In this document: piece after piece, positions 45,861 through 55,010 of the stretch
Position numbering within the stretch: position 1 is the stretch's first letter
Layout of the letters: each line of letters opens with the position of its first letter
Assembly (NCBI GenBank): GCA_934718785.1
Contig: CAKVAF010000010.1
Span: forward strand, 4,335 to 68,334
Direction of reading: 5' to 3'
Length of the DNA stretch: 64,000 nt
Source: an uncultured Campylobacter sp.
Lineage (GTDB): Bacteria; Campylobacterota; Campylobacteria; Campylobacterales; Campylobacteraceae
Notes under the pieces: model-generated
Databases searched by the model: none
Seen by the model: only the letters and a program-made list of their open reading frames with translations
Told to the model about the DNA's origin: nothing
Translations under genes and position numbers: made by a program

Positions 45861-46694
45861 TTATACCTTATTTTGCGTTAAGATTTTATCCAAATAAAGC
45901 TCTTTTGTGTTTTTTGTGCCAAGTTTTGAAAGAAGCTTAATCTTAGCTTTTGGTGGCAAATCTAAGCTTAAAATATCCTTTTCATTTAAAACAAGCTCAT
46001 TTTTAATGCTCTTATTTGCCGCAATCACCAAGGTCCATTCGCCATTTAAATTCTCTTTTTTTAAAATTTCAAGCAAATTTTTAGCACTATTTTTAAATTT
46101 TTTTTCAAATTTTTTTGTCAGCTCTTTTACCGCAAAAATCTCGCGCTCTTCATCAAGTGCTGTGATTTCTTCAATGAGTTTTAAAACTCTTTTAGGAGAT
46201 TCATAAACTATATTTACAAACTCACTTTTACAAAGGCTTGAAATTTGTTCTTTGCGCTCTTTGCCTGTGTTGTTTAAAAAGCCTAAAAAGATGAAATTTT
46301 TTTCGCTAAAACCACTTGCCACAAAAGCAGTTAAAGCGGCATTTGCTCCGGGTAGAACTTCATAATTTAAATTTTCATTTTGCGCAAAGCGCACTAAAAA
46401 GCTTCCCGGATCGCTAATGCTTGGCATTCCCGCATCGCTTAGATAAACGATGATTTGATTTTCAAAGTCTAGTTGGGCTAAGTTTTTTGTGAATTCTTTT
46501 TCGTTGTGAGTGTGTAGGCTTAGAATTTCTTTAGCTTTATTGGGTGTGTTTAATTTTTCTTTGATTAAATGAAGCAAAGACTTGCAAACTCTAGTATCTT
46601 CGCAGATAATCACATCAGCTTTGCTTAAAATTTCAAGCCCACGCAAGGTAAAATCTTTTAAATTTCCTATGGGCGTGGGCAAAAAATAAAGCAT
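45861..46694 (-). CDS. rsmI: 16S rRNA (cytidine(1402)-2'-O)-methyltransferase
   Basis: Methylates the ribose of C1402 in the decoding centre. It has 277 residues with the tetrapyrrole-methylase fold: FLPTPIGNLKDFTLRGLE at the N-terminus, ICEDTRV, VYLSDAGMPSISDPG and the VLPGANA loop, then FIFLGFL. It lies 7 bp after rpmE and 2 bp before rlmB, making a translation-related operon. Confidence 0.95.
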   Translation of the reverse strand: MLYFLPTPIGNLKDFTLRGLEILSKADVIICEDTRVCKSLLHLIKEKLNTPNKAKEILSLHTHNEKEFTKNLAQLDFENQIIVYLSDAGMPSISDPGSFLVRFAQNENLNYEVLPGANAALTAFVASGFSEKNFIFLGFLNNTGKERKEQISSLCKSEFVNIVYESPKRVLKLIEEITALDEEREIFAVKELTKKFEKKFKNSAKNLLEILKKENLNGEWTLVIAANKSIKNELVLNEKDILSLDLPPKAKIKLLSKLGTKNTKELYLDKILTQNKV

Positions 46695-46701
46695 AAAAGG
46701 C

Positions 46702-46902
46702 TTAATTCATCGCGTATTTTTTCTTAAATTTCTCTACGCGTCCTGCAGAATCGACGATTTTTTCACTGCCTGTGAAAAAAGGATGACAAGCAGAGCAAAT
46801 ATCAACGCGAAGTTCAGGCTTATTGCTCTTTGTGGTGAAGGTGTTACCGCACGCACAAGTGACTTTACATTCAACAAATTCAGGGTGTATATCTTTTTTC
46901 AT
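46702..46902 (-). CDS. rpmE: 50S ribosomal protein L31
   Basis: A 66-residue ribosomal protein. The zinc-type cysteines are all present: C13 and C17-type pairs in VTCACGNTF and [12 protein letters not shown], so this is the zinc-containing form and not the zinc-free paralogue. AAGGAAAAGCG precedes the ATG, and a TAAAAT-type -10 lies upstream. It leads the rpmE-rsmI-rlmB unit. Confidence 0.97.
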   Translation of the reverse strand: MKKDIHPEFVECKVTCACGNTFTTKSNKPELRVDICSACHPFFTGSEKIVDSAGRVEKFKKKYAMN

Positions 46903-46978
46903 CGCTTTTCCTTGATTTAAAAATAAGCTTTTATTTTAGCAAATTTTAATTTAAAAAAAGCTTAATTTAAGTTTCATT

Positions 46979-48235
46979 TCAGTTGCTCGTCCTGTATCTA
47001 AATTGCCCCTTTTTAAACACAAGTCCAAGACCGCCAAGCTGCAGTAGCCAGCGATTTTCTATAGTATTTTTCATAAAAGCAGCCAACTCGCCCTTTAAAT
47101 TCGCTCCATAAACAACGCCAACACCGTCTGTATGACCTATGGAGCAGACTGTGCCGCGGTGTTTGAATTTGAAATTTTTTGTAAAATTATGCCCTTTGAG
47201 AATTTCACTCAACATTAAAGCTACAAAATCCCCCATTTGAGCTGAAAGCTGAGCAGTTGGCGCATGAATGGCATCCTTAGTCGTAGGATAAGCGCTATCG
47301 CCCACGACGAAAATATCAGGATAATCAAAACAGCGCAGCTGATGATTGACTTCAATGCGCCCTTTGCGGTTTGGAATGCTTGAGTTTTCAATGATATCGC
47401 TTCCTTTTACGCCAGCTCCCCATAATACGGTGTTTGCGCTGATTTTTTCTTCGTGGCCGTTTCTATCGATGATGACGCCATCTTTTAACACTTCTTTGAC
47501 ATTGCCCTTGGTGATGAGTGAGACACCCATTTTTTGAAGCTTTTTTGCTGCTGCGTTTGAAAGCTTTTTATCAAACACAGGCAAAATCCTATCACTGCGC
47601 CCTATGCAAGTGATTTTTGGTATAGTTTTATCAATGCCACAAATAAGGCACAATTCATCAAGCTGCGATGCAAGCTCAGCAGTAAATTCAATGCTCGTAA
47701 AGCCCATTCCACAAACAACAAAGCTTAAATCATTAGCATTTTTTGTGTGGATAAAATCTTTAAATTTCTTTTCTATATGCTCGCTCAACTTTAGCGCGCG
47801 ATTTAAAGATGTGAGCTTAAAGGCATATTCTTTAACACCCTTAATGCCAAAGCTTTCACTTTTAAAACCCAGCGCAATGACTAATATATCATAATGATAC
47901 GCTCCGCCATTACCATAAACGCACTTATTTTCAGGATCTAATCGCGTGATTTTATCCTTGATGAAATCCACTTTTTCAGGCTTTAAAAGCTTTCTATAAT
48001 AAATCCTTGCTTTGCGCGGCGAGAGTGTGCCGACTGCAACCTTGTGTAAAAGCGTCGTTTGATAGTGGTAGTCGTGCTTGCTAATGAGTGTGATTTTAGG
48101 CTTATTTTTCTTAAAATCCACACGCCTTTGCAAGCCAAGAGCAACTTTAAGCCCGCCATAACCGCCACCGATGATAAGAATGCGTGGGTTTTTAGGCAAG
48201 CTCAAAGGATCGAGATTTTTAAGTTCGCAATACAT
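46979..48235 (-). CDS. Type II NADH dehydrogenase-like flavoprotein
   Basis: About 418 residues. FAD-binding IIGGGYGGLKVALGL at the N-terminus, a second dinucleotide loop VVCGMGFTSIEFTAELA, and FVVGDSAYPTTKD near the C-terminus where the flavin is bound. It belongs to the NDH-2/sulfide:quinone reductase-like family; lack of extra paired cysteines favours NADH or another reductant over sulfide. AGGATGTGAAA before the ATG at 48235 decides the start over the GTG at 48241. A fragment of a related gene lies at 50641-50841. Confidence 0.83.
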   Translation of the reverse strand: MYCELKNLDPLSLPKNPRILIIGGGYGGLKVALGLQRRVDFKKNKPKITLISKHDYHYQTTLLHKVAVGTLSPRKARIYYRKLLKPEKVDFIKDKITRLDPENKCVYGNGGAYHYDILVIALGFKSESFGIKGVKEYAFKLTSLNRALKLSEHIEKKFKDFIHTKNANDLSFVVCGMGFTSIEFTAELASQLDELCLICGIDKTIPKITCIGRSDRILPVFDKKLSNAAAKKLQKMGVSLITKGNVKEVLKDGVIIDRNGHEEKISANTVLWGAGVKGSDIIENSSIPNRKGRIEVNHQLRCFDYPDIFVVGDSAYPTTKDAIHAPTAQLSAQMGDFVALMLSEILKGHNFTKNFKFKHRGTVCSIGHTDGVGVVYGANLKGELAAFMKNTIENRWLLQLGGLGLVFKKGQFRYRTSN

Positions 48236-48500
48236 TTTCACATCCTAAATCTTTATTAAAACTACATTATAACCGAATTTAAATAAATTTTTTATCTGCT
48301 TTGAATAGAGTTTAAATTTTCTTTAATTTTTTGTGTAAAATTTTCTTTTTAGTATTTTAAGATCGATTGATTTGAAATTTTTAGTTTTTAAAATTGATAT
48401 GTAAAATTTCTTTAAAAATTAAGAAACAATAAAGGTTTTTATTTTAATATGATTGATCGATAAATATTTTTCTTAAAATACAATTTAAACTACACTTAAT

Positions 48501-49091
48501 TCACTGCCATCTTTTGTATAAATTATGCTTTATATCAAGCAAATCAAGCCATTTACCTATGATAAAATTTTGTAAATCGTGCAAATTTTTTATACCAAAA
48601 TAGCTCGCATACACAGGCGGTGCTATGATAACACCAAGCTTTGAAAGCTTGCTCATCTGCTCTAAAGAAAGCGCTGAAAAAGGCATTTCACGCACGGCTA
48701 AAATGAGCTTTTTTTGCTCTTTAAGAGCTACTGCTGCTGCTCTTGTGATTAAAGTATCTGCTAAAGAATTAGAAATTTTTGCTAAAGTGTTTATAGAACA
48801 AGGTGCTATTATGGTTTTTTCTATGCCAAAAGAGCCGCTTGAAAGGCCTGTGGCCAAATTATCATCCTCAAAAAAATGCGTTTTTTCAAGCTCAAATTTA
48901 TCTTTAAAAAAGCTTAAAAGCTTATTTTCATTGAGCTTTAAATCTTTGTTTTCGGCTAAAAAGCTTTGCTTTGCGCCCTTGCTTAAGATTGCATAAATTT
49001 CTCCATTAAACTCAAGCTTTTCTAAGTTTTGAAGCAGTAAAAGTCCTAGCTCTGTGCTACTTGCTCCTGTGATGGCTATTAAAATTTTCAT
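48501..49091 (-). CDS. ubiX: Flavin prenyltransferase
   Basis: Makes prenylated FMN, the cofactor for UbiD-type decarboxylases used in quinone synthesis. It has 196 residues, normal length. ITGASSTELGLLLL (flavin and phosphate binding), GSFGIEKTIIAPCSINTLAKI and LAVREMPFSALSLEQM are the family blocks in order. It overlaps flgA by 4 bp. The reductase partner ubiD is not in this window. Confidence 0.92.
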   Translation of the reverse strand: MKILIAITGASSTELGLLLLQNLEKLEFNGEIYAILSKGAKQSFLAENKDLKLNENKLLSFFKDKFELEKTHFFEDDNLATGLSSGSFGIEKTIIAPCSINTLAKISNSLADTLITRAAAVALKEQKKLILAVREMPFSALSLEQMSKLSKLGVIIAPPVYASYFGIKNLHDLQNFIIGKWLDLLDIKHNLYKRWQ

Positions 49092-49759
49092 TTAAGCTCT
49101 ACTAAATTTTTATCAACAACAAGCCCTTGCATAAGCTTGCCCTCCTTTGTTTTAAGCCTTATAATATCGCCTTTATTACCACTTTCTAAAGCACTAAGCT
49201 CGATGAAAATTTGAACGTCTTTATCCTTTAAAACTCCGCGCAAAAAATCTCCCTTTTTCACAAGCTCAATTTTTTTAAACATACTTTGCCTTAAAATAGC
49301 GTTTCTAGCGACATTTGACTTAGCTACTAAACTTAAATCATCATCCGTGCTAAGAGCCTTTAAAGGCACCTTATCAAAGCTCATTAAAATCACAGAATAA
49401 TCAAGTGCGCTTAATCTATCGCCTCTTTTAAGCTCTTTATTTGCTCTAAGCACCTCTAAATCAGCCTTTATAAAATAGCGAAAAAATATATTTTTTTGTC
49501 CCTTGTTCGTGCTAAACTCAGCCCTAAGATAGCCACTTGCACGCTCAAATCTTAAATTTGCTATCCTTAAAAAATTAAAACTTTCAAAGTCTTTTGGCAC
49601 GCCATTTGCTTCAATTTTGACATCTTTGATGATGATTTTTGAAAAATGCGCCTTGTATTCTTTAATCAAAGCTTGCTTAACCGCATCATAATTTGAAGCA
49701 AAGCTTGAATTTATCAGCATTAAAACACAAATGATTTTTTTTAAAAAGCCTTTCATCAT
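49088..49759 (-). CDS. flgA: Flagellar basal body P-ring formation protein FlgA
   Basis: Periplasmic chaperone for P-ring assembly. About 223 residues from tandem ATGs at 49759/49756; the frame is open to 49843 but the later start places a clean signal peptide (KKIICVLMLINSSFA) at the N-terminus. The SAF domain follows (residues ~95-160, ANKELKRGDRLSALDYSVI) and the C-terminal IIRLKTKEGKLMQGLVVD matches FlgA. Overlaps ubiX. Confidence 0.9.
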   Translation of the reverse strand: MMKGFLKKIICVLMLINSSFASNYDAVKQALIKEYKAHFSKIIIKDVKIEANGVPKDFESFNFLRIANLRFERASGYLRAEFSTNKGQKNIFFRYFIKADLEVLRANKELKRGDRLSALDYSVILMSFDKVPLKALSTDDDLSLVAKSNVARNAILRQSMFKKIELVKKGDFLRGVLKDKDVQIFIELSALESGNKGDIIRLKTKEGKLMQGLVVDKNLVELK

Positions 49760-50143
49760 ATTAAATGATACAAAATTTTTTCTTATCAAAGGTAAATAAA
49801 GCCTTTTAATGATAAGTTGAAATTTTTTAATTTTAAAACTCACAAAACAGCGGCGCGGGTTTTGAAATCTTAATTCATCATCTTAAGACTTGAGCTTGGT
49901 AAATCAAAGTGATTTTAACTGTTTATTTGAAATTTTAAAACTTTTCATAGATTTTGAAAATTTATAAAAAATTTAATACTAAAACAAAATTTAAGCAAAA
50001 ATTCGCTAAAATCATCGTTTAACTTTGCTTGGATTAGGTAAATCTTAAATTTTATTGACTGAGTTTTATTAAGTGGCTCGCTTAAACTAGACTTAAAAAC
50101 TTGATTTATGTATATCTTTGCTAAAGTTTATCACAACTGGAGT

Positions 50144-50220
50144 GGATTTATAGCTCAGTTGGTTAGAGCAACCGGCTCATAACCGGTTGGTCGCAGGTTC
50201 GAGTCCTGCTAAATCCACCA
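50144..50220 (+). tRNA. tRNA with CAU anticodon (elongator Met or Ile2)
   Basis: A 77-nt cloverleaf with encoded CCA. GGATTTA pairs with TAAATCC, the anticodon arm is ACCGG-CTCATAA-CCGGT, and GGTTCGAGTCC is the T arm. CAU could read AUG, or AUA if lysidine-modified; the two are not separable by eye here. Decayed integrase DNA begins 180 bp downstream, so this gene is a candidate attachment site. Confidence 0.93.
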
Positions 50221-50330
50221 TTTTTGTATTTCTTAATTTTTCTTAACCTTTCAAAATATCTATTTTATCAAGCTTCAAAACATTTCTAACATTTTCACAT
50301 TCTTGCAATTTTTTCTAATTTTTCTTATAA

Positions 50331-50382
50331 TTTTGTAGCCATTTTGTAGCCTGATTAAAAATTTTCATTCGGGCTACAAAAT
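50331..50382. repeat. Short direct and inverted repeats before the integrase remnant
   Basis: TTTTGTAGCC occurs twice in direct order (50331-50340 and 50342-50351), and its complement GGCTACAAAAT lies at 50372-50382, forming a stem with ATTTTGTAGCC. Such words beside a tRNA and an integrase start may be integrase arm-binding sites. Confidence 0.5.
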
Positions 50383-50400
50383 CAATCAAAAGGCGGTAAA

Positions 50401-50640
50401 ATGGCACTTTCACAAAAAGACATCGACAATTTAGAAACCTAAAGATAAAAGATACATGATAAGCGTAGGCGAGCCAAAAGAGCTTTACATTCGCGTTTAT
50501 CCTACAGGTAAAAAAGTTTTTTATCTAAGAGCAAGCAAATTTAAAGAGTTCATCACACTAGGACAAGCACAAAAGGGCATTTTAAATGTAACTGGCGCGC
50601 GCGAGCTTGCAAAAGAGAAGTTAAAAGCAAAAAATTTAAA
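50401..50640 (+). pseudogene. Tyrosine integrase N-terminal remnant
   Basis: ATG GCA CTT begins MALSQKDIDNLE, and after a one-base shift at about 50439 the frame continues PKDKRYMISVGEPKEL, YIRVYPTGKKVFYLRASKF and ITLGQ up to LAKEKLKAKNL. This is the arm-DNA-binding (DUF4102-type) start of phage/island integrases. The catalytic domain is missing; an ndh-2 tail is joined directly. It is dead. Confidence 0.8.
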
Positions 50641-50841
50641 AAAGGTTTTAAGTTTAAACACAGAGGAACTGTTTGTGCTAGAGGACATACTGATGCTGTG
50701 GGTATAGTGTATGGAAAAGAACTTGCAGGAGAGTTTGCAGCCTTTATGAAAAATACCATAGAAAACCGCTGGCTTTTTGGGCTTGGAGGTTTCCCTGTGG
50801 TCTTTAAAAAAGGACAATTCCGCTACCGAACAAGTAATTAA
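50641..50841 (+). pseudogene. C-terminal fragment of an ndh-2-like flavoprotein
   Basis: In one frame the sequence reads GFKFKHRGTVCARGHTDAVG, then GEFAAFMKNTIENRWLF and FKKGQFRYRTSN before TAA at 50839-50841. It parallels the last ~65 residues of the intact gene at 46979-48235 but differs at many positions, so it is a diverged copy or a gene from another strain. The N-terminal ~350 residues are absent. It is joined to the integrase remnant. Confidence 0.85.
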
Positions 50842-50881
50842 AATAAATTTTCTTTTGTTAAGAAATTTTTGCTAATATTTT

Positions 50882-50917
50882 AATAATGATTATCTTATTT
50901 AAAAGATAATCATTATT
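50882..50917 (+). promoter_or_regulatory. Fur box upstream of the ceu operon
   Basis: AATAATGATTATCTT (50882-50896) and AAGATAATCATTATT (50903-50917) form a perfect 15-bp inverted repeat with a six-base centre. Each half matches the ATAATGATTATC-type Fur sites of iron-uptake genes. It lies 19 bp before the ceuB start, so binding would block transcription when iron is plentiful. No mutation is seen in the site although the genes behind it are broken. Confidence 0.85.
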
Positions 50918-50935
50918 TCAAACAAAAGTGAAACT

Positions 50936-51895
50936 GTGTTTTTATTGCGTTTAGATGTATTAGCTATTTTACTCATTATACTTGGCTTGATAAGCTTGTT
51001 TATAGGTGTTATTCATATACCTGTAGCACAACTTTTAAAGCTAAGTAAAGATGAAATTGATGTTTTGATTTTAGCGAGAATACCTAGAACTGTAAGCATT
51101 ATCATTACAGGTATGAGTTTGAGCATTTGCGGACTTGTTATGCAGTAACTCACTCAAAATAAATTCGTCTCGCCGACCACAGCTGGCACTATGGACTGTG
51201 CGAAATTTGGCATACTTATCAGCATTATATTTTTTGCTGGTTCAAGCTTTCTTACACAAGTATTTATCGCCTCTTTCTTTGCCCTTTTGGGAAGTCTTAT
51301 TTTCTTACAAATTCTTAATAAAATTCGCGTAAAAGATGTGATTTTTGTGCCACTTATAGGCTTAATGTTTGGTGGCATTATCAGCTCTGTAAGCACTTTT
51401 TTTGCCTATCAACTGAATTTAATCCAAAATATGCAATCTTGGCTACAAGGAAATTTCTCAAATCTTATGCAAGGCAGTTATGAAGCCTTGTATATCAGTA
51501 TGCCTTTGCTTGTGCTTGTGTATTTTTATGCCAATAAAATCACTATCGTGGGTATGGGCAAGGATATGGCTTTAAATTTGGGTATTTCTTATAAATTTAT
51601 AATGAATTTGGGTCTTATAATCGTGGCTGTGATTAGTTCTACTGTTATTTTAACTGTGGGTGTGATTCCATTTTTAGGGCTTATTATTCCAAATATCGTT
51701 TCTATTTATAAGGGGGATAATCTTAAAGATAATATCGCAACCATAGCCTTGCTTGGAGCGGTTTTTTTGCTACTTTGTGATATATTTTCTCGCCTTATCA
51801 TCGCTCCTTTTGAAGTGCCTATTAGCTTAACTGTTGGTATAGTTGGCTCTTTCATCTTTGCTTTTATCTTGCTTAAAAGAAGAGCTTATGATTAA
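50936..51895 (+). pseudogene. ceuB: ceuB, siderophore ABC permease with an in-frame stop
   Basis: Membrane permease of the ferric-enterobactin/tetracatecholate uptake system. The frame runs from GTG at 50936 for 70 codons to SICGLVMQ, meets TAA at 51146-51148, and goes on in the same phase with LTQNKFVSPTTAGTMDCAKF to the stop at 51893. Since this position is usually Gln (MQQLTQNKF in relatives, from memory), a single C-to-T change explains it. About nine hydrophobic segments survive over both parts. A restart at ATG 51191 is unlikely to give a working permease. Confidence 0.88.
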
Positions 51896-52825
51896 AAAAG
51901 TTCTTATTTTAGCGTTTTTGGCTGCACTTTGCATTGTGGCTTACATTTTTACGGATTTGGGTAAATATCCTCAATTTGTCATTGAAAGCAGAAGTTTAAC
52001 GGTTGCAGCCACTGTGGCTGTTGGTGTGAGTATAGCAGTTTCGACCATTATTTTTCAAACCATTACGCAAAATAAAATTCTAACGCCCAGCATTATAGGG
52101 CTTGATTCTCTTTATATGATGATACAAGCCTTTCTTGTCTTTGTGCTTGGCTCTTCGCACCTTAGCGTCTATGATGAAAATGTGAATTTTTTCATCTCAA
52201 CAAGTTGTATGGTCGCCTTTACCCTACTTTTTTATAAAATTTTGTTTAAAGATGGGCGAAATATCTATCTCATCTTACTTTTAGGACTAATTTTTGGGAC
52301 ATTTTTTCGTCTTTATCGCTATTTTTTGAAGTTTTGATTGACCCTGATGAATTTATGGTCGTTCAAGGAAGAATGTTTGCAAGTTTTAATAATATCAACT
52401 CGCAAGTCTTGCTTTTAGCCTTAGCATTTATGGGTATTTGCTTTGCTTTTGTGCTAAAATACTTTAAATTCCTTGACCCTTTAAGCCTTGATAAGGATAT
52501 TTGCATAAGTCTTGGAGTGCCTTATCATAAACTTGTATCAAGGTTGATGATAATTGTAGCTATTTTGGTCTCTGTAAGCACAGCCTTAGTTGGTCCTATC
52601 ACATTTTTAGGGCTTTTAGTGGCTAATATTTCTTATGAATTTTTTCGCACTTACAAGCACAGCATTTTACTTGTAGGTGCAGCATTCATCAGTATCATCA
52701 CTCTTGTTGGTGGCATTTTTATTGTTTCAAGAATCTTTTCTTTTGATACAACTATAAGTGTAATCATCAACTTTTTAGGTGGAATTTATTTTATTTATCT
52801 CGTTTTGAAAGGCAATAAATTATGA
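51888..52825 (+). pseudogene. ceuC: ceuC, siderophore ABC permease with a frameshift
   Basis: Second permease. ATG at 51888 overlaps the ceuB stop. Reading is intact to LGLIFGTFF, where a run of six T (about 52300-52305) puts translation out of frame, ending at 52337. In the next frame the protein resumes SSLSLFFEVLIDPDEFMVV and runs normally to 52825 (SLGVPYHKLVSRL, VGPITFLGLLVAN). One more T would restore it. It could be a true mutation, slippage or a sequencing error in the homopolymer. Confidence 0.87.
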
Positions 52826-53580
52826 TAAGACTTGAAAATATCAGCAAAAATTATAATGGCAAAAGCATTATCAAAAATGTAAATTTAGAATTTAAATCCA
52901 AAGCCATCACCTCGCTCATCGGCGCAAATGGTGCAGGTAAAAGCACCCTTTTAAGCATAGCTGCAAGGCTCTTAAAACAAGATAGCGGTGAAGTTTTCTT
53001 TAATGATAAGCCCCTTTACTCATACAAAAGTGAAATTTTGGCAAGAAAAATAAGCATTTTAAAACAACAAAATAATGTAAATTTAAGGCTTCGAGTTAAA
53101 GAGCTTGTAGCTTTTGGACGCTTTCCTTACTCAGCGGGCAAACTTTTTAAAGAAGATAAAGAAAAAATCAAACAAGCCATTGAATATATGGGACTTAATG
53201 ATTTGCAAGATAGATTTTTAGATACTTTAAGCGGAGGACAAAGGCAAAGAGCGTTTATAGCGATGATTATCGCACAAGATACCGAATATATCTTACTTGA
53301 TGAGCCATTAAACAACCTTGATATGAAACACAGCGTGCAGATAATGAAAATGCTTAAAAATTTAGTGAATGATTTTAACAAAGCCGTAGTTGTGGTTTTG
53401 CACGACATAAATTTTGCCTCTGTGTATAGTGATTTTATCATCGCTATGAAAGACGGCGAGGTTTTAAAAGCAGATAAAAATGAAAAGATTATACAAGAGG
53501 ACATTTTAAAACAAGTTTATAACATTGACATTGCAATCAAGCACATTGATTCAAAGCGAATTTGTGTGTATTATGATTAA
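52822..53580 (+). CDS. ceuD: Siderophore ABC transporter ATPase
   Basis: Cytoplasmic ATPase powering ferric-siderophore import, 252 residues and intact. Walker A GANGAGKSTLL, Q-loop LKQQNN, signature LSGGQRQRAF, Walker B YILLDEPLNNLD and the His switch VVLHDINFA are all present. It overlaps ceuC by 4 bp and is followed after 21 bp by the ruined ceuE. Being the only whole gene of the operon it has no complete permease to serve. Confidence 0.93.
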   Translation: MIRLENISKNYNGKSIIKNVNLEFKSKAITSLIGANGAGKSTLLSIAARLLKQDSGEVFFNDKPLYSYKSEILARKISILKQQNNVNLRLRVKELVAFGRFPYSAGKLFKEDKEKIKQAIEYMGLNDLQDRFLDTLSGGQRQRAFIAMIIAQDTEYILLDEPLNNLDMKHSVQIMKMLKNLVNDFNKAVVVVLHDINFASVYSDFIIAMKDGEVLKADKNEKIIQEDILKQVYNIDIAIKHIDSKRICVYYD

Positions 53581-53601
53581 ATTTAACATAAAGGAGAAAA
53601 A

Positions 53602-54550
53602 ATGTAAAATTTACTTTTCATTTTGGTTTTGGCATTTTCAGTTTTTGCCTTAGTGCTTGCGACAGCAAAGACAAAGGCTCTCAACAAGATACAAATTCCT
53701 CAGCTAAGGCAAGGAAAGAGGTTAATGTTACACCCTTAGAGCTTATCGACAAGGGTGATAAATTTGAAATCAAACACTCACTAGGCACAGCAGAACTTGT
53801 TAAAAGTCCAAGCAAGGTCGTAGTTTTTGATTTAGGCACGCTTGATACCTTTGAAGAGTTAGGTTTAAGCGATAAGGTTGTAGGCACAGCGGTTAAAACC
53901 CTACCCGCTTATCTTCAAAGCTTTAAAAGCAAGCAAAGCGTTGGCTCGGTAAATGAACTTGACTTTGAGGCTATCAATGAGATAAAACCTGAACTCATCA
54001 TTATTTCAGGAAGACAAAGTAATTTTTACGACAAGCTGAGTCAAATCGCTCCAACTATCTTTGTGGGCATAAACAATGCGGATTTTTTAAATTCTTTTGA
54101 AAATAAAACCCTAACTATCGCAAAACTTTATGACAAGGAAGATGAGGCAAGGGCTAAAATAGAAGCGATAAAAGCAGACATTAACTCAGCCAAACAAGGT
54201 GTAGATAGCTCTAAAACAGGGCTTATTATCCTAACAAATGCTAACAGAATGTCAGCTTTTGGTTCTGCTTCCCGCTTTGGCATTATCCACGATGTTTTAG
54301 GCATTAAGCCTGTGGATGCAAATATAAAGGTCGGCAGGCACGGCAACAGCATTAATGCTGAATATGTTTTAGAAAAAAACCCTGATTATCTTTTTGTTGT
54401 AGATAGAAATGTAATCGTAGGCAATCAAGAAAAGGCTCAAGATTCCCTAAACAACCCTATCATTGCAAAAACCAAAGCAGCGCAAACAGGAAAGATAATT
54501 TATCTTAACCCTGAGTATTGGTATCTTTCAGGTGGAGGCTTAAACTCTTT
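53602..54550 (+). pseudogene. ceuE: ceuE, siderophore-binding lipoprotein, damaged and truncated
   Basis: The ribosome site AAAGGAGAAAA is good, but the second codon is TAA (ATG TAA AAT TTA). The signal peptide can still be read (NLLFILVLAFSVFAL), then one base is missing just before the lipobox (LVACDS expected). The mature frame then runs VTPLELIDKGDKFEIKH to GKIIYLNPEYWYLSGGGLNS. At about 54548 the native C-terminal ~20 residues are replaced by the antisense end of an HTH gene. Three lesions leave no doubt it is dead. It would bind ferric siderophores in the periplasm. Confidence 0.88.
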
Positions 54551-54733
54551 TAATTCCTGCTCTTGCTCTTTGATTTTTTTAAGCAAATTAATACTAGCTT
54601 CGATTTGCGCGCTGATTTTACCGACACTTAAAGCAGTTTTAATACTACCTTCAGTCATCCCTATCAACTCGCCCAGCTCTTTATAAGTGAGATTTTGCGC
54701 CTTGCAAAAGTCCTTTAAATCCTGCGCTGTCAT
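54500..54733 (-). CDS. Small HTH protein with foreign C-terminus
   Basis: A 77-residue protein. Residues ~13-40 form a helix-turn-helix (LTYKELGELIGMTEGSIKTA) and ~45-64 a charged helix (NLLKKIKEQEQELKEF). The last ~13 residues (PPPERYQYSGLR) are read from the antisense strand of ceuE, so the original end was lost at the junction. AAAGGAAAG stands before the ATG, within the 145-bp repeat. It resembles phage regulators and has a sister at 55306-55536. Confidence 0.7.
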   Translation of the reverse strand: MTAQDLKDFCKAQNLTYKELGELIGMTEGSIKTALSVGKISAQIEASINLLKKIKEQEQELKEFKPPPERYQYSGLR

Positions 54734-54875
54734 TGTGCTTTCCTTTCTTTTGCTTTGAAAATAATTTTACAAAAAACACACTTAAAAAACACTTCTTTTT
54801 TACTTTTAACAATGATAATTCAAAGAACACGAGTTAAATTTAACTCTAATTATTTCAAGTTTTTTTCTAGCTTTC
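54731..54875. repeat. 145-bp direct repeat, copy 1
   Basis: Identical by eye to 56056-56200. It begins at the start codon of the HTH gene and carries its ribosome site, A/T-rich promoter region, a perfect palindrome GAGTTAAATTTAACTC (54831-54846) and the last codons of a small membrane-peptide gene (RKLEKNLK). The second copy stands in the same position before the Fic/Doc gene. Confidence 0.85.
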
Positions 54876-54948
54876 GCACCTTTAAGCTTAAATTTAAAAC
54901 TTGCAATGCTAAAATCACAAGTAAAACACTTTGCGTTAAATCTGCCAT
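54850..54948 (-). CDS. Small hydrophobic protein (32 aa)
   Basis: ATG with AAAGGAGCG 4 bp upstream. The 32-residue product begins MADLTQSVLLVILALQVLN, one membrane helix, and ends with a basic tail RKLEKNLK. The basic tail lies in the 145-bp repeat and recurs at 56180-56200. It is ahead of the HTH gene on the same strand. Function unknown; phage-type small membrane proteins and toxin-like peptides are both possible. Confidence 0.6.
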   Translation of the reverse strand: MADLTQSVLLVILALQVLNLSLKVRKLEKNLK

Positions 54949-54989
54949 TTTCGCTCCTTTTGTGGTATAATTTAAAGTAAAACAATGGT

Positions 54990-55007
54990 AAAGGGCTTGC
55001 GCCCTTT
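54990..55007 (-). terminator. Hairpin after the 27-residue peptide gene
   Basis: AAAGGGC and GCCCTTT pair perfectly around a four-base loop, 3 bp after the stop of the small peptide at 55011. No long T-run follows on the minus strand, so it may stabilise the short transcript as well as end it. Confidence 0.5.
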
Positions 55008-55010
55008 AGT

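Noticed and set aside
11146..51148. Recoding of TAA as glutamine, since both the pyruvyltransferase gene and ceuB have an in-frame TAA
   Set aside because: TAA ends normal genes throughout the window, and both genes (or their operons) also carry frameshifts, so simple decay explains it.
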